Assembly (NCBI GenBank): GCA_016859345.1 | Contig: CM029131.1 | Span: forward strand, 7,616,320-7,680,319 | Source: Istiophorus platypterus | Taxonomy: Eukaryota > Chordata > Actinopteri > Istiophoriformes > Istiophoridae | Direction: 5' to 3' | DNA length: 64,000 nt | Shown: positions 35,130-46,796 of the stretch, piece after piece | How positions within the stretch are numbered: position 1 is the first letter of the stretch | Layout: each line of letters opens with the position of its first letter | The notes under the pieces: model-generated | The model's database searches: none | The model's input: only the letters and a program-made list of their open reading frames with translations | What the model was told of the DNA's origin: nothing | Translations under genes and position numbers: made by a program

Positions 35130-36085
35130 TTACAACTAGGTTGTCAATATTCATACCTTTGGCGATACTTTCTAAGAGTAATAAAGTTTTGCTTGCCACG
35201 AACAACTGTCCTATACAAACATCCTTCGGGATTTATTCACTCACATTCTGGAGCAGCTTTTACCTGCTGTACTTAGAGTAGTTGTGCACATACCATTTTC
35301 CTGTGTAATGAGGAATTATAAGCAACACTTCTGGTCGGCTTATGTGCGTTTTTCAGTTTTATTACAAATATAGAAATTTAGATAAACTGGATGAACTGTT
35401 GGCTTGTTTCCTCATGTCTGATCATCTGACCGCTCATGTTTTTGCCTGATGTATTATGGTGGTGTGGCTGTCTTCCCACATTTTGGAAGTTTCTTTGAGT
35501 ACAGTATTATCACAGGTGATTGAACAAATTAAGTAAATATGACAAATTGGCTTAAAGTCAGTGAAGTTTGGGCTTTAAGTGAATTTAAATATGTGGTAGG
35601 GGTATAATTGAAAGGGATTTGATCAAATCATTCAGATTTGACTGAATCACTAAAAAGTGAACCATGATGCCACTTTGCTAGTTACTATGCAAGTGTAGTT
35701 TTACATGGGCAGGGTTATTGTAGTCATGCCAAATCACTTATGATTTTATGAATTCAGAAAAAAGTGGCACTTTGATTGAAAAGACATTTGGAATTATAAC
35801 AAGAAATAACACGGGGACACAGGCCTAGAAATAGTTATTTTACTGTGTATTTAAGATTTCCAAAAAGTTTTTACGCATTTTTTTTCCTCACTACAACATG
35901 TCATTTAGAATAGTAGTGGTTTCCAATGTATACAGGATGTACAGGATCTGAAAATCTATTAACATGTACAGACGAACAGTGGTTATATTCTTCTTATGAA
36001 GTATTTTGGATGTAGTGATGTTTTGTTCAAAAACTGAGCCATTCATTCTTCCGTCCTCCTCCTTTGCTTTCTTTCTCTCTGTGTA

Positions 36086-36116
<31 letters not shown>

Positions 36117-38870
36117 CACATACACACACGCACACACACATACACCCACCGTGCAGTGATAGACAGCCTAAGTAGTGTGACTAATGGCTCTTTGCCCTGC
36201 ACCTTGCCTTGGCCATCATGGGTCAACATGTTATAATGTGTAAATGAACTTCCTGTAGAGGCTGCACTTACACACAAATGAACACACACTCACGCTATTG
36301 TCAGGCCAGTTTGGAGACTTGACTCTGTTTAGGGCTGACTTGGAATTTTTTTTTTTATGAAAGGAACACAGTGCTGTGTTGTTTGTGCTCCAAGGCAGAG
36401 CATAGTGTTTCTAAAATATGAAAGTAACTCTACCTTTTACTAGATGGTTCCATTTTTTTTTCAACATGGTAGAAAAATCAATTTTGTAGAGATTTGAAAA
36501 TTGCTTAGTTTCCCTCCAGACATGTCTGAAGACTGATAAAAGTACTCTGCATTGAATAGTCTGTCTAATATGGATTTTCCCCACAAAAGTAAAACTGTCA
36601 TTAAAATTCTTAAAATTACATCTCTTACTTCTCCCTTCTCATAGAAAAATCCAGAATCTGTGGAAATATTTTTCATTTCAAAATATGAACAACTACAGTT
36701 GCATACATTTGTTTGTCTTCAATCATTCATTCTTTGCCTTTTTCACTTCTAACCCAAAATTAAACATTGTCCCGTATGTGTGGAATGTCATCCCTGCTAA
36801 GAAGCTTAACCTTAAAGATTTTCACTGATCTGGATTTCAGTAGGGGGGTTAATGTAAATGTTGAGATGTTTCTATAAATAGAAACACAGAACAAGTAGGA
36901 ATCACTGTAAATCAAAAACATAATTTAAAAGCACTGAATTCTGACTTTTTAGAGTATCAACCCAGGGAACTCACTGCATTTTTCTGTTAAAAACCAAGAT
37001 CTGTAAAATGTAAAAACACACATGCACAGGTCTCCTCATGTCAGATTTCCCTAAATAATTATGGCACCTTTGTTGATGATTGGCACTAATTGACCAGTGG
37101 GTTTTGTTTTTCATGGCCAAAGGGTGGTGCAAGGTTTTTTTTCATGGCTGAAGGGTGGTGCAAGGTTGGAAGGACATGAACCAGATCTCATCTGCAATCT
37201 GCAAATCACAGAATTCTCCTCCACAGAGGTGAAAAGGAGAGAGTGGTTCATTGGCCTCTGAGCTGGCAGGAGACCTTTTAACTCCGGTGATTACCTGAGC
37301 CCTGAGCTACAGTTGTAATCATGTTAGTGTTTCCTGTTCACTTCCATTCCTTTCTCTCTTCTTTTGCTCTCCTCCTGCCTTTCTTCTCTGAAGTGCATCA
37401 ACCCTCCTGAAAAAAGAACCATGGTGTTCACTTTTCCTCTTCATTTATAATTTTTTTTTAAATGTAGAAACACAAGAACTTTTCATTTGCTTTGACATGA
37501 AAAAGCTCATTTCTGAGTTTGTGTCAATATTAAATATCTGTTTTGAACTATATCAAAAATATTGCCATTTTCATTGAAAGATGACTAATTAAATTAATGA
37601 TATATGGATATTGTATTTTCAGCATATTCTCATAAGTTTTAGACCCTTTGAAACAGAATTTTGACCGTCATGGGTCATTAAAACTGTTGGGTTGGGTTTT
37701 TTTATTTTTATGTTAAAGACCTGAATTTTAGTTGTGAATTTCTGCTGTGAAACACAGACCTGTACATCAGTGGCCGGAGTTGGGAGTGGGGAGGCACAGT
37801 GCTCAGTTTAGTGATAATGCCTCAGTCATGATTATGAGAAACCTTCATTAACAAAGCTGTGAAGCATGCCAATTCTTTAATAGCGGAGATAGTGAGCCTC
37901 TGTTCATCTTAGCTGGAGACACATGGAAATCTCTTGTTGCAGGGCTACTTAAGTTAAAGTAAAAGTACTTATTTCATGGAAGATTTTCCTGGGATGTGAC
38001 TCGGTGCTGTGAAAATTCAAAATTCTGCACACTTGCCTTGAGTGGCCTTGAGCAAAAAGCTTGGAGGTTCCCAGTGTTTTCAGCTTGTTGTTTGACCAAA
38101 TATGGATTTTCTTATATTGTTCTATTTGAATAGCTGTTACACACCTGGTAAAGTTTCCAGTATTTCACAAGAAGAAAAGAAAGAGGACAAGGGTAAGAAA
38201 CCCCTAGATTTAAAAGTATATTAGTTTAGATTATTTATTAATCAGTGATGACACTGATTTGATGACAATGATTCAGTGGTAACACACAAATGCTGAGTTA
38301 GACAACATAATGTAGTGGCTCTCACTGTGGACTACACCAACCTGGTGAAGCTGTTCCTCAATGTTCTCAGAGAGGCCCCATCTGCACTGGAGAAAGCTAA
38401 CTGTCTCTAATCAGAGGAAAATGGAGAGGGGGGTTGATTTGTGAGGGTTTTTTCTTTCTTTCTTTTTTTAAATTTTCCTGGCACAAATCAACAGCTAATA
38501 TGACGCAACACTCATCCTCTGATGTGCTGTCACTGTAAAAGATAATGAAATCCTATGTAAAATTAGAATCGTCTCCAGTGCCATTTTTTTAACATCTTCA
38601 TTTTAGCTACCACTATTAACCTAAATCAGACTGTTGCTCTTTCACTGTAAACGATATGGTTAAATGCATACTGTAAATCACGGGGTTGGTGATGAGGCTT
38701 AGTTGGAGACTTAAGTGGCTTTTAAAACCAGTTTGATTTAAACTGACTTTCTCAGGAAGGGGTTAAAAAGTCCTAGATCTGCAGTAGCTTTGTCTTGATC
38801 ATTTTTGGAACATTTTATTCCCATCTCTCTCTGCTCTTTCTGTATGTCTCTGACCTCCATCTACATATTG
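35130..38870. other. Non-coding stretch, includes CA repeat and a short duplication
   Basis: Holds a CA microsatellite (36,087-36,146, with CG interruptions) and a T run near 36,347. A 26-bp direct duplication of tcatggcc/tgaagggtggtgcaaggtt lies at 37,111-37,136 and 37,142-37,167. Mixed unique-looking sequence lies at 36,150-36,240 and 37,050-37,330. No exon recognised. Confidence 0.5.
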
Positions 38871-39315
38871 TTAGCCTCATAGCATAATTGCCTAAGTCAT
38901 TTTTTGGCCAAATTGTGATATCTGCCTAACTTTACTCTCATACCACTGCTGCGTCACACTGCCTTATTGCCTATGTCCTCAGCCTATCAGAACGCTTGTT
39001 AGAGTCCAAAATCACTATCTGCCTTAGTCATCTCTTTGACTTAGGCATTTTTGCCGCTACATACAAAGATTGCAGACTGCATGAGAAAAATTGCCTGTCA
39101 TGGCATATTCTGCCTAAGTCACTTTTATTTGTTATGCAATCAATGTTGTCGTGTGTTTTTTTGGGGTTTTTTTTTTTGCAAACTTGTTCTACCATCTGGT
39201 TGAACTTTGGTATTTTTTTATTGATATTGTAACAATGTGCTTGCTAAAGATTGTGTTTTTCTTGTTTTCCCGAAAAAGTTCAAATATGACTTGGGCAATT
39301 ATGCTATGAGGCTAA
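38871..39315. mobile_element. MITE copy B (inverted relative to copy A)
   Basis: This is a 445-bp element with the same TTAGCCTCATAGCATAATTG terminus and a matching gctatgaggctaa right end. Its interior is the reverse complement of 23,879-24,305 with scattered substitutions and a T-rich insertion near 39,155-39,177. Blocks such as tcatctctttgacttaggca and ccactgctgcgtcacactgc are shared. No transposase. The 78-residue frame over 38,996-39,232 lies inside it and is not a gene. Confidence 0.88.
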
Positions 39316-39319
39316 AGAT

Positions 39320-41000
39320 ATTTAATTCAACATCTGCTATTTTCCTTCCTTATTTCATTCTTTGAAGGAGAATGAACCCTACAGTTTGACCCAAATGAAT
39401 TTAAGGAAGAGGAAACTGGCCTGTGTTAGAAGTCGTTTTTCTTGTGCTTTCTTGTACAGTAAAAGTACTGATGATTTAAAGTTAAATACTACATTAGTAG
39501 TCCTTTTCAGAAATCAGTACTTCAATGTGATCACCAGCTAGAAAAACGATCAAAAAACATAGAAAAGACAAGCAGTAAAGTCCTAATATGCAGGAAATGG
39601 TGCAGACAAGTTAAACTTAAATGGGGGAAAATCTACATTTAATACAGAGCCAAGGGCTAAGGGGAAGAAAAGAACATAATCTGGAGTAAAATGCCTTGAA
39701 ATAAACCAAAAACCGTCTCTTGGTAGCTCCCAGTGGCCCTGTTATGTTGCACTGAAGCGTCCTTGCCACTGGTGGGTGGGGCTCCCCAGTGCCCGTCTGA
39801 GCAGACGGTGTGTGATGATTATAGGCCCCTGGGGAGATCCAGGGGGTACTCCCTAATTGATTGTCATGAAAGACTCTAATTGAATTGAAAAGTGCGGTGG
39901 TACAACACACCATGTCGTCTGTTTGATGCCTGGTGACTCTGTTTAAAAAAAAACTAAAGGCAGTGGCTGCACAGAGATTTCTATGTGGAAATAACTTGTT
40001 CATTTAAGTTTTTACCAGCCGCAACTGAAGCAGAACTATGAGTCATCATTGACTTTTATTTGCTGCTTACAAAAACCAGAGGGTGGCAAAAACAAACAAA
40101 CAAAAATGTCTGTTTAAAGGTATAGTGAGAAGCCAGAACATCATTATGCCAAATACTGCTTTGTCATTTGCTTTGGCTGATTCTGTCTTTTGTCTCTGAG
40201 CAGTTAAAAATTAGAGTGGGTGAGGACATATTGCATGTGATTCTATATGGCGTCTGATAGCTCTTTGCCGGGTCAAGTCAATCTCCTTCGTATGTTGTTT
40301 TCATTATGTACACATTGGCAGTAAAAGAACATAACCTGTAGACTCAGTATGTATATAGACGCATATATATTACCTTGACCTTGGTTTGTTTTGAATAAAT
40401 AGAACTGGATTGAGAGGAAAAAGGCTAAAAGATTTTTTTTAAAAGAAAGGGAGTGTATAAAGTGTTTCCTTCCCAAAATCTGGTGAACAGCAGTGCTGTA
40501 GCTCCTGGGGGAACCTGAGGTCATGTCAGTATTTTATTCTGCCCCCATTAACCCGGGGGTGTTAACACTACATATAAAAACTTACATGTGCTGGGTATTT
40601 TTAGAGGCCAATTCCACTATTTTCAGTTTAAATATACTTCAATTCTACAGCCTTTTAGACCAGCAAAGGTAAATGAATGAGTAATTCTCCACCGGAAATG
40701 TATTTGTAGTTGTGTGATGACTCTTTTTCAAACAGAATTACAGATATTATAATGTAACCGTTATCTGACTGAGCTATATTAGAAAAATCCGAATAAAAAG
40801 AAATATTTAGTGGGCAGGGAGACACTGGGATTCATGACCTCAGTATTTCTAAAGCCCTGGCTACAGCCCCGGTGGCAAGAGACAGTGTAATAGATACAAT
40901 AGATGTATTAGCAAAGCCCCATTTGCCATCTAAATATCTAAGCCCCCATTAATATACACTCTTAACTGGAGACAAGTTACTGCACAATAAGCTTAATGGA
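39320..41000. other. Non-coding stretch with candidate conserved elements
   Basis: The block at about 39,720-39,930 is complex and GC-balanced. It has homeodomain-type TAATTGATTG (39,854-39,863) and TAATTGAATTG (39,878-39,888) motifs. A second unique-looking block lies at about 40,800-40,960. Both are candidate distal elements for sox1, judged from composition only. Confidence 0.4.
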
Positions 41001-41033
41001 CAGTCATCATATACTCGATATTCTAAGATAGTG

Positions 41034-41079
41034 TTGATAGCTTTATAAATAAAGGCCACTTTGTTTATAAAGCTATCAA
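41034..41079. repeat. Near-perfect 21-bp hairpin, 4-nt loop
   Basis: The left arm TTGATAGCTTTATAAATAAAG (41,034-41,054; quoted in part elsewhere) and right arm 41,059-41,079 pair at 20 of 21 positions, with the exception being a wobble (T opposite G). The loop is gcca. The flanks do not continue the pairing. Confidence 0.93.
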
Positions 41080-41269
41080 TTTCCCCTTTCCTTTTTTATT
41101 CAATGCTCTTATTTTACTGACCTTCTTGAAGACTTAAATAAACTTTACAAATTTTTTTCACTTATTTATCCTCCAAAGTTTTTGAAATTGAGTCACAAAC
41201 AACTATAAACAACCTTATTTTTTTTCTTTTTGAATGTTTAGAAATGTTAACAGTGGGTGATGAAGGGAG

Positions 41270-41865
41270 AAAAGGGCAGAAGAGGCAGACTTTTCAGACA
41301 GCGGCAGAGTGATGGAGAGAGTCAGAGAGCAGCGAGGCTCCCTCAGCACCAATAGGTCTGCTTTTGGAAAGACAAGGGGGAGGGAAGGGGGGGAGGAGGG
41401 GGGGCCTCGGATTAAGAGGCTGAAAAATGGTTAAAACGTGTCAACGTGTAATTGCACGATAAGGCCCCCTCGCGAGGAATCCGTTGGCCCCGTTGCTATT
41501 TTCTATGGCGTCCCGGCTAATCTCCTCGCGCCACATTCGGTGTTGTGCAATCGGTCCCCCGTAATCTCCCATGACAGAACCGGGTCCAACGGCGGAGGTG
41601 AGGGTTTTTATAGGAGGAGAGGGAGGGAAATATGCGGAGGCGTGATAAACTTACGCCGATTAGCCACGTATAGGACACCGGGAGCACGCGGGATGGGAGG
41701 CGCGGGGCTGCACAGGGGTTACGGAGCGGGGAAGTGCCAGAGCAGCGGTGTCCAAGCATGTGCCAAGCGGAACATGAGGAGAAGATGAAAACCTGCAGAC
41801 ACATGGCTGCGGATGGGCTCAGCCCCCAGCCTCGGTGACGGGCCTTGGGGAGCATCCAGGGCCGC
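41270..41865. promoter_or_regulatory. CpG-rich candidate enhancer or orphan promoter, with OTX-type sites
   Basis: The GC and CpG content is far above that of its surroundings. It contains four bicoid/OTX-class motifs: GGATTA (41,409-41,414), TAATCT (41,518-41,523), TAATCT (41,562-41,567) and CGATTA (41,657-41,662). A donor-like gaggtgaggg and a TATA-like tttttatagg lie near 41,597-41,616. It lies about 4 kb past the sox1 stop codon. Open frames on both strands (112-116 codons) carry no known domain. Role inferred from composition and position. Confidence 0.4.
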
Positions 41866-41869
41866 TGGG

Positions 41870-44800
41870 TTTACCAGGCTGTGTGGACTAGACTGAGCTG
41901 TTTTTTTACTGATCAATCCCCAATATCCTTTTACATAAACTGGTCTTGCCTTAAGTGGTGTGGATGTTTGTCATTGGGGTATTTTTCTTCTTACCTGAGG
42001 TTCAGTGAAGTAAATCTGAGTATTCGATTCATCACATTCATCAGATTATAACAAATGAATCACTTTGTTTCTTCCCATAGTGTACATAGCTGAGACGGTA
42101 TTATTTCATTTATTTAAGGAAAATCTCATGTCATGCCTCCAGGTTTAGTGACTTGATTCAGAATAGTTGTAGTAGAATTTGTGTGTGTAAGACAGAATCT
42201 GTCAGTATCCTCGTTTTAAGACACAGGGCAGTATTTAGAGGCAATGAATACCGGCTTTAAGACACTGAACAAATACCAGCCTCTGGAAACTAAAGTTTGT
42301 GATTAGCAATAATTAAATGGGGGAATACCTTTTGTCTTTTGTTTTTTTTTTCTTTGCTTATTCTGTCTTAAATGTGTATAATAAAAATCCATTTACCTCC
42401 CATAAAGAAGTTAATAAATACTTTAAAACATTTTTAAAAAGTGAAGAGATGATCTGTTAATATATGTAACTTTCTTCTTAGACATACACCTTGTTTAACT
42501 TTTGCATTAAACTAAGCATTTTACAAATATTACCTGATGCCCCCCTTTTTTGTCGGTTTATATCTTATGAATTATGAACGACAAACCTTTTTTGCAGCCT
42601 CTCAGTCAAGCAGTAAATTTTTCCTCAGCTCTATGTCCAATTAATCCATTATCGGTTAGTGTAAAATTCAGAATTCAGTTTGTGATTTATAAACCGCTTT
42701 AGTGGTGACTGCCTCTTTAAAACAGCCCAGTAAGAAGGGTTTGGAGATGTAGTAATACAATGCAAAATCATCTAAAATGATCAGAAAACAAGAATTCACA
42801 TTTATTGTCATCAGTCATGCAGTAAAATGCAGTTGTAGATAAAAAGGTGGTTATTGTAAATTTCTTAACAACCACCACAATTCAGAAAACATTAATGCAT
42901 TATTCCTCTAAAATGACCTTATCCTCAGATTTATACAGGTTTTGTTGGGTTTTTCTGTATGTGTTTTTATGTATTAAGGTAGTAAAGTGATAAAAATGTA
43001 ATTTCTGATAAAGATAAACCCCTACATATCAATCCAGATTTTTAACAGTTTTTACCAAAGAGCAAAGACAAAACAAATAAATTTAAAGAAACCTGACATG
43101 AAATTTTACTTAAAAAAAAAAAACACAAAGGAGAGTCTTCAGGATAAAGGCTGTTTGTCTAATAAATACCTTCAGTTTAAACACTGGAAACAGCTTCATT
43201 TTATGTGATTTGCATCCACGTTGGCCTCTTGTTTAAGTCCAGACCCGAGTGGGAATTAGTCTGATAAAACCAGGGGTCTTGTTTGCCGGGCTTTTTGTTA
43301 GGGGTGACCCCCGGGCTGCCCCAGCTTTGCACCAGGACCCATAATCCCTATTCTCCTCCAACACAAAAACCTCCTCTCCTCGCCTTCTCCCTCCTCCTCC
43401 TGTCTGCTCTCTGCTCTTTCATTCCTCCCTCTCTACCCGGGGACCTCCAGCGATTCAGCCATTAAATTTGAAGAAGGAAAAAAATTTAACAACCTTGAGA
43501 ATTCCACACACACAGATGCAGCCATTTGATGCTGGGGGGTCAGGAGTGGGGTACGGTTTGAGGACCTGTGTTGGGGTTGAGGGACCCGGGTGGAGGCGGA
43601 GATTGAAGCGGGCCCAGTTGAGGCCAGTTGAAGAATTGGCAGTTCATTGACCACCGGATACTCTTGTTGTTGCATTTACCGTTGCTTGAGATCTAGATTA
43701 GTGGGGTCATGACCCTGCAGGAAGGTGAAAGAGAGAAACTTTGCTTGGCTTTGCTCATGAGTGCAATATTAGACCGGTACATAGAACCATAATATGATAC
43801 TTTAAGAAAGTGGGACTGAGGCATGTCCAACTTGACTAAATTGATAATCTAGATGATAAATAATTGTGCCAGAGTATGAGTGGGGCAAAAAAAGGCCTTC
43901 TCACATGAAGAGTACATATTTTTAGGTGCAGGTGATTTCATGACACAGGAAACAGCAACGCTAGCTTGTGGGAAGAGGATTTAACCTTTGAAATTTATCC
44001 TACATGCATTTCCATAACTTGCAAGAAACAGAGAAAATAATAAGAAATCAACATATAACACATTTTTCAAGAAATTGGAATACATCCCTAGAAAGTCTGT
44101 TTTGCTTTCTAATTCAAATACGTTCTTACATCAATTATTATGTAAGAAGCATGAAAATATGCTTTAGTATTAAACACTGACAATAAAGCGCTAAAGTGGC
44201 ACTATTCAAATTTAGAAAATGTAGACAAAGGGAAAATATTAGATTAATATTCAGTACATTCTTCTTCCTGGAAAGAAAATCCTCAACCAACAAGTGTTTA
44301 CTGAAACCTTTGACTTACAGGATTTCAGACTATAGGCACATTAAACTGAATTTAAAATGATGATTATAATTAGAGAGATCAGAAATTCCCAAGGAAGGAA
44401 AAATTTAGATGTAAAGCAAGAGGAGGAAAAATGCAGGCCTATATAGCATGAAATTTCCCTATTATAAGATCCTAGTCTCAAATACCGTCAATCCCTTAAC
44501 ATGGCACTTTATCCACCATGGTGTCCACCATGAATTTATATTGATGGAATCTGTATTAACAAGCTTAATGCCAGCTTAAATGCTGTGTAATTAAATAGTT
44601 TAACTGATTTTTCCACTGATTGGAGAAAAATAGATCTATCAAATATGAAAGCAGAATATTACAACGTTTCCATCGTTTCAGTTATAAGGGAAATAATCAA
44701 TTAGGAGCCCAAGTGATAAATTAAGTAACATCTTCTTTTCAAGGTAATGAAAGAGATGAGAGAACACGTCTCTCTGTACTGTTGTAATTATTCTTTTTTT

Positions 44801-45020
44801 GTTTCCATTTGCATTTTTGACTAGATTTTGACTGTTTGCCTTAGACTTAATTAAACCCGGAACGATACAAGAGGCTTGACAGCGTTTTAAATATATTTCA
44901 GAAATGGAATATATGTAAATGAACAGCAGATATTAGCGGTGCAGTTGACATGAGCCTGCTTAAAATCTCCTGCAAGAATAAATATCCCACCAACAAATCT
45001 AACACTTTCTCTCCAAGAGG
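41870..45020. other. 3' flank of sox1, non-coding
   Basis: No exon recognised. Mixed, GC-balanced segments at about 43,200-43,660 and an AT-rich but complex segment at about 44,830-45,000 could be conserved elements. The rest is AT-rich. An A run lies near 43,112-43,124. Confidence 0.45.
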
Positions 45021-45029
45021 AAATTATTG

Positions 45030-45719
45030 GAAAATTTATTAAACTCAGCGCAAAAATTGTTCCGTCTTAGACCCGAAAACCGGGGGCTTCGTATTTTTTT
45101 AAATTATATACAATTGCATAAAAGCGTTTTCAGTAGGCCTATTTATTCACAATTTACAAGATTTTACAACAACAAAAAACAAATTCAAATTACACCGACT
45201 GACTCACATGTTTACAAGCATTAAAATTGGAAATCAATTTAAATTGCAGCCAAGAAACTTTTTTTTTTTGTTTAAAAAAAAAAAAAAAAAAAAAACATCC
45301 TCCACACCGCCCTCCGTTTATCATACGGTTCCCTCTTTAAACAGGGTTTTCAGGATCCCTCAAACACACAGCTGGCGCCTTTTTTTTTAATTCCACAGAA
45401 AAGTCGAGGGGGGAAAAAAAATAACCTTCAAAATGCACCAGCAGCTTCACGGATTATAATTTAAATCGTGTCAAAACTTGGCATGCTCTGTTCCCGAGAG
45501 CAAAAAGTAAAATCAGATGCGCTTTCCTTTTAGCTCGGACAGACAGAAATCCATCACTGAAAGAAAATAGAAATAACAATAAAAAAAAGTTTGTTCAAAG
45601 TGATTGCATTTTTTATGGCTATAACCGCCTATAATTTACAATTCATCAGCAGCCTGCGGCCAAATCTAGAGTTTAAATATTTGGTAGTGGTCTGTAGTGC
45701 TTATCGTACATGTAGAGAC
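45030..45719 (-). other. sox1: Probable sox1 3'UTR with candidate poly(A) signals
   Basis: Downstream of the sox1 stop codon (to the left on this map), the minus strand reads ATTAAA at 45,391-45,386, AATAAA at 45,147-45,142 and AATAAA at 45,040-45,035. The region contains A/T homopolymers and no open frame. The UTR end is inferred, and the choice between signals cannot be made from sequence alone. Confidence 0.5.
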
Positions 45720-46796
45720 TTAAATATGAGTCAGAGGAACCGTCCCGTTTACCGGAGTGGAGCCGCTGCTCTGGTAGTGCTGCGGGTGGAGCACGTGTAG
45801 TCTGCTCGGAACGGAGGAGTCCCCCGCCGCCACCTCGCCGGTCGGCAGATACATGCTGATCATGTCCCGCAGGTCCCCCGTGGGGCACGGCGGCGGGGCG
45901 CGGGCGGTCGACACCGGGGGGCTCACGCTAGGCTCAGATTTCACGAGGGACCCCAGGGTCCCGCCGATCGCTCCGGACACCGGGGAGACGCCGGAGCTCT
46001 GGTGCTGGTGCGTGTAGCCGGTGATCCCGCCGTAGCCCGGCGGAGAGGCGCTCATGTAGCTCTGAGAGTTTGAGATGGGGCTGTAGGACAGGGCGCTCAT
46101 GTCGTACCTGTGCACGGGCTGCGGGTTGTGCGGGTGGTGGTGCGGGTGGTGCGGATGCGGGTGGTGCGGGTGAGCCCCCGTGCCCGGGTGTTGCGTGTAC
46201 GCCAGCTGCGCCTCCTGCATCATGGCGTGAGCCGCCGCCGCCGCCGCCGCCACCTGGCCGGAGTACGTGCCGTTCGCCCAGCCGTTGACGTGCGAGGCGT
46301 AGCCCGCGTTCGCCCCTGCGTGGCCCCCTCCGGGGCTGTCCAGCCGCTGCCCGCCGCCCATCCCCACGCCCGCCGAGGGGCCGAGGAGCCCGCCGGCCAG
46401 CGAGTACTTGTCCTTCTTCAGCAGCGTCTTGGTCTTCCTCCGCGGCCGGTACTTGTAGTCCGGGTGTTCCTTCATGTGCATGGCCCGGAGCCGCTTCGCC
46501 TCGTCGATGAACGGTCTCTTCTCCGCCTCGGTCATCACCTTCCACTCGGCGCCCAGCCGCTTGCTGATCTCCGAGTTGTGCATCTTGGGATTCTCCTGTG
46601 CCATTTTCCTCCGCTGGCCCCGGGACCAGACCATGAAGGCGTTCATGGGTCTCTTGATTCTCTCCTGGGGGACTTTGCCCCCGGCCCCCCCGCCGCCGCC
46701 GCCGCCTCCTCCTCCGGCGTGTCCCCCCGGGTTGGATGGGTTGGTCTGGGGCACCACGGGGGAATGTAAGTCCGTTTCCATCATGATGCTGTACAT
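45720..46796 (-). CDS. sox1: SOX1-type SoxB1 HMG-box transcription factor
   Basis: This intact 358-residue frame encodes a nuclear SoxB1 protein, which by family knowledge maintains neural progenitors and acts in lens and interneuron development. The N-terminus MYSIMMETDLHSP and C-terminus VNGTVPLTHI are SOX1-like (SOX2 and SOX3 begin differently). A Gly run (residues 28-37) precedes the HMG box (about 46-118), with RPMNAFMVWSRGQRRKM near 49-65 and EHPDYKYRPRRKTKT at the end. Then follow LLKKDKYSLAGG, a 7-Ala run (183-189), a His/Pro-rich stretch (about 208-226) and a SUMO-type VKSEP (Lys about 286). Start chosen at M1, which gives the family-standard N-terminus. M5 and M6 are alternatives. 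There is no intron, as usual for SoxB1. Whether this is teleost sox1a or sox1b cannot be settled here. Confidence 0.97.
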   Translation of the reverse strand: MYSIMMETDLHSPVVPQTNPSNPGGHAGGGGGGGGGGAGGKVPQERIKRPMNAFMVWSRGQRRKMAQENPKMHNSEISKRLGAEWKVMTEAEKRPFIDEAKRLRAMHMKEHPDYKYRPRRKTKTLLKKDKYSLAGGLLGPSAGVGMGGGQRLDSPGGGHAGANAGYASHVNGWANGTYSGQVAAAAAAAHAMMQEAQLAYTQHPGTGAHPHHPHPHHPHHHPHNPQPVHRYDMSALSYSPISNSQSYMSASPPGYGGITGYTHQHQSSGVSPVSGAIGGTLGSLVKSEPSVSPPVSTARAPPPCPTGDLRDMISMYLPTGEVAAGDSSVPSRLHVLHPQHYQSSGSTPVNGTVPLTHI

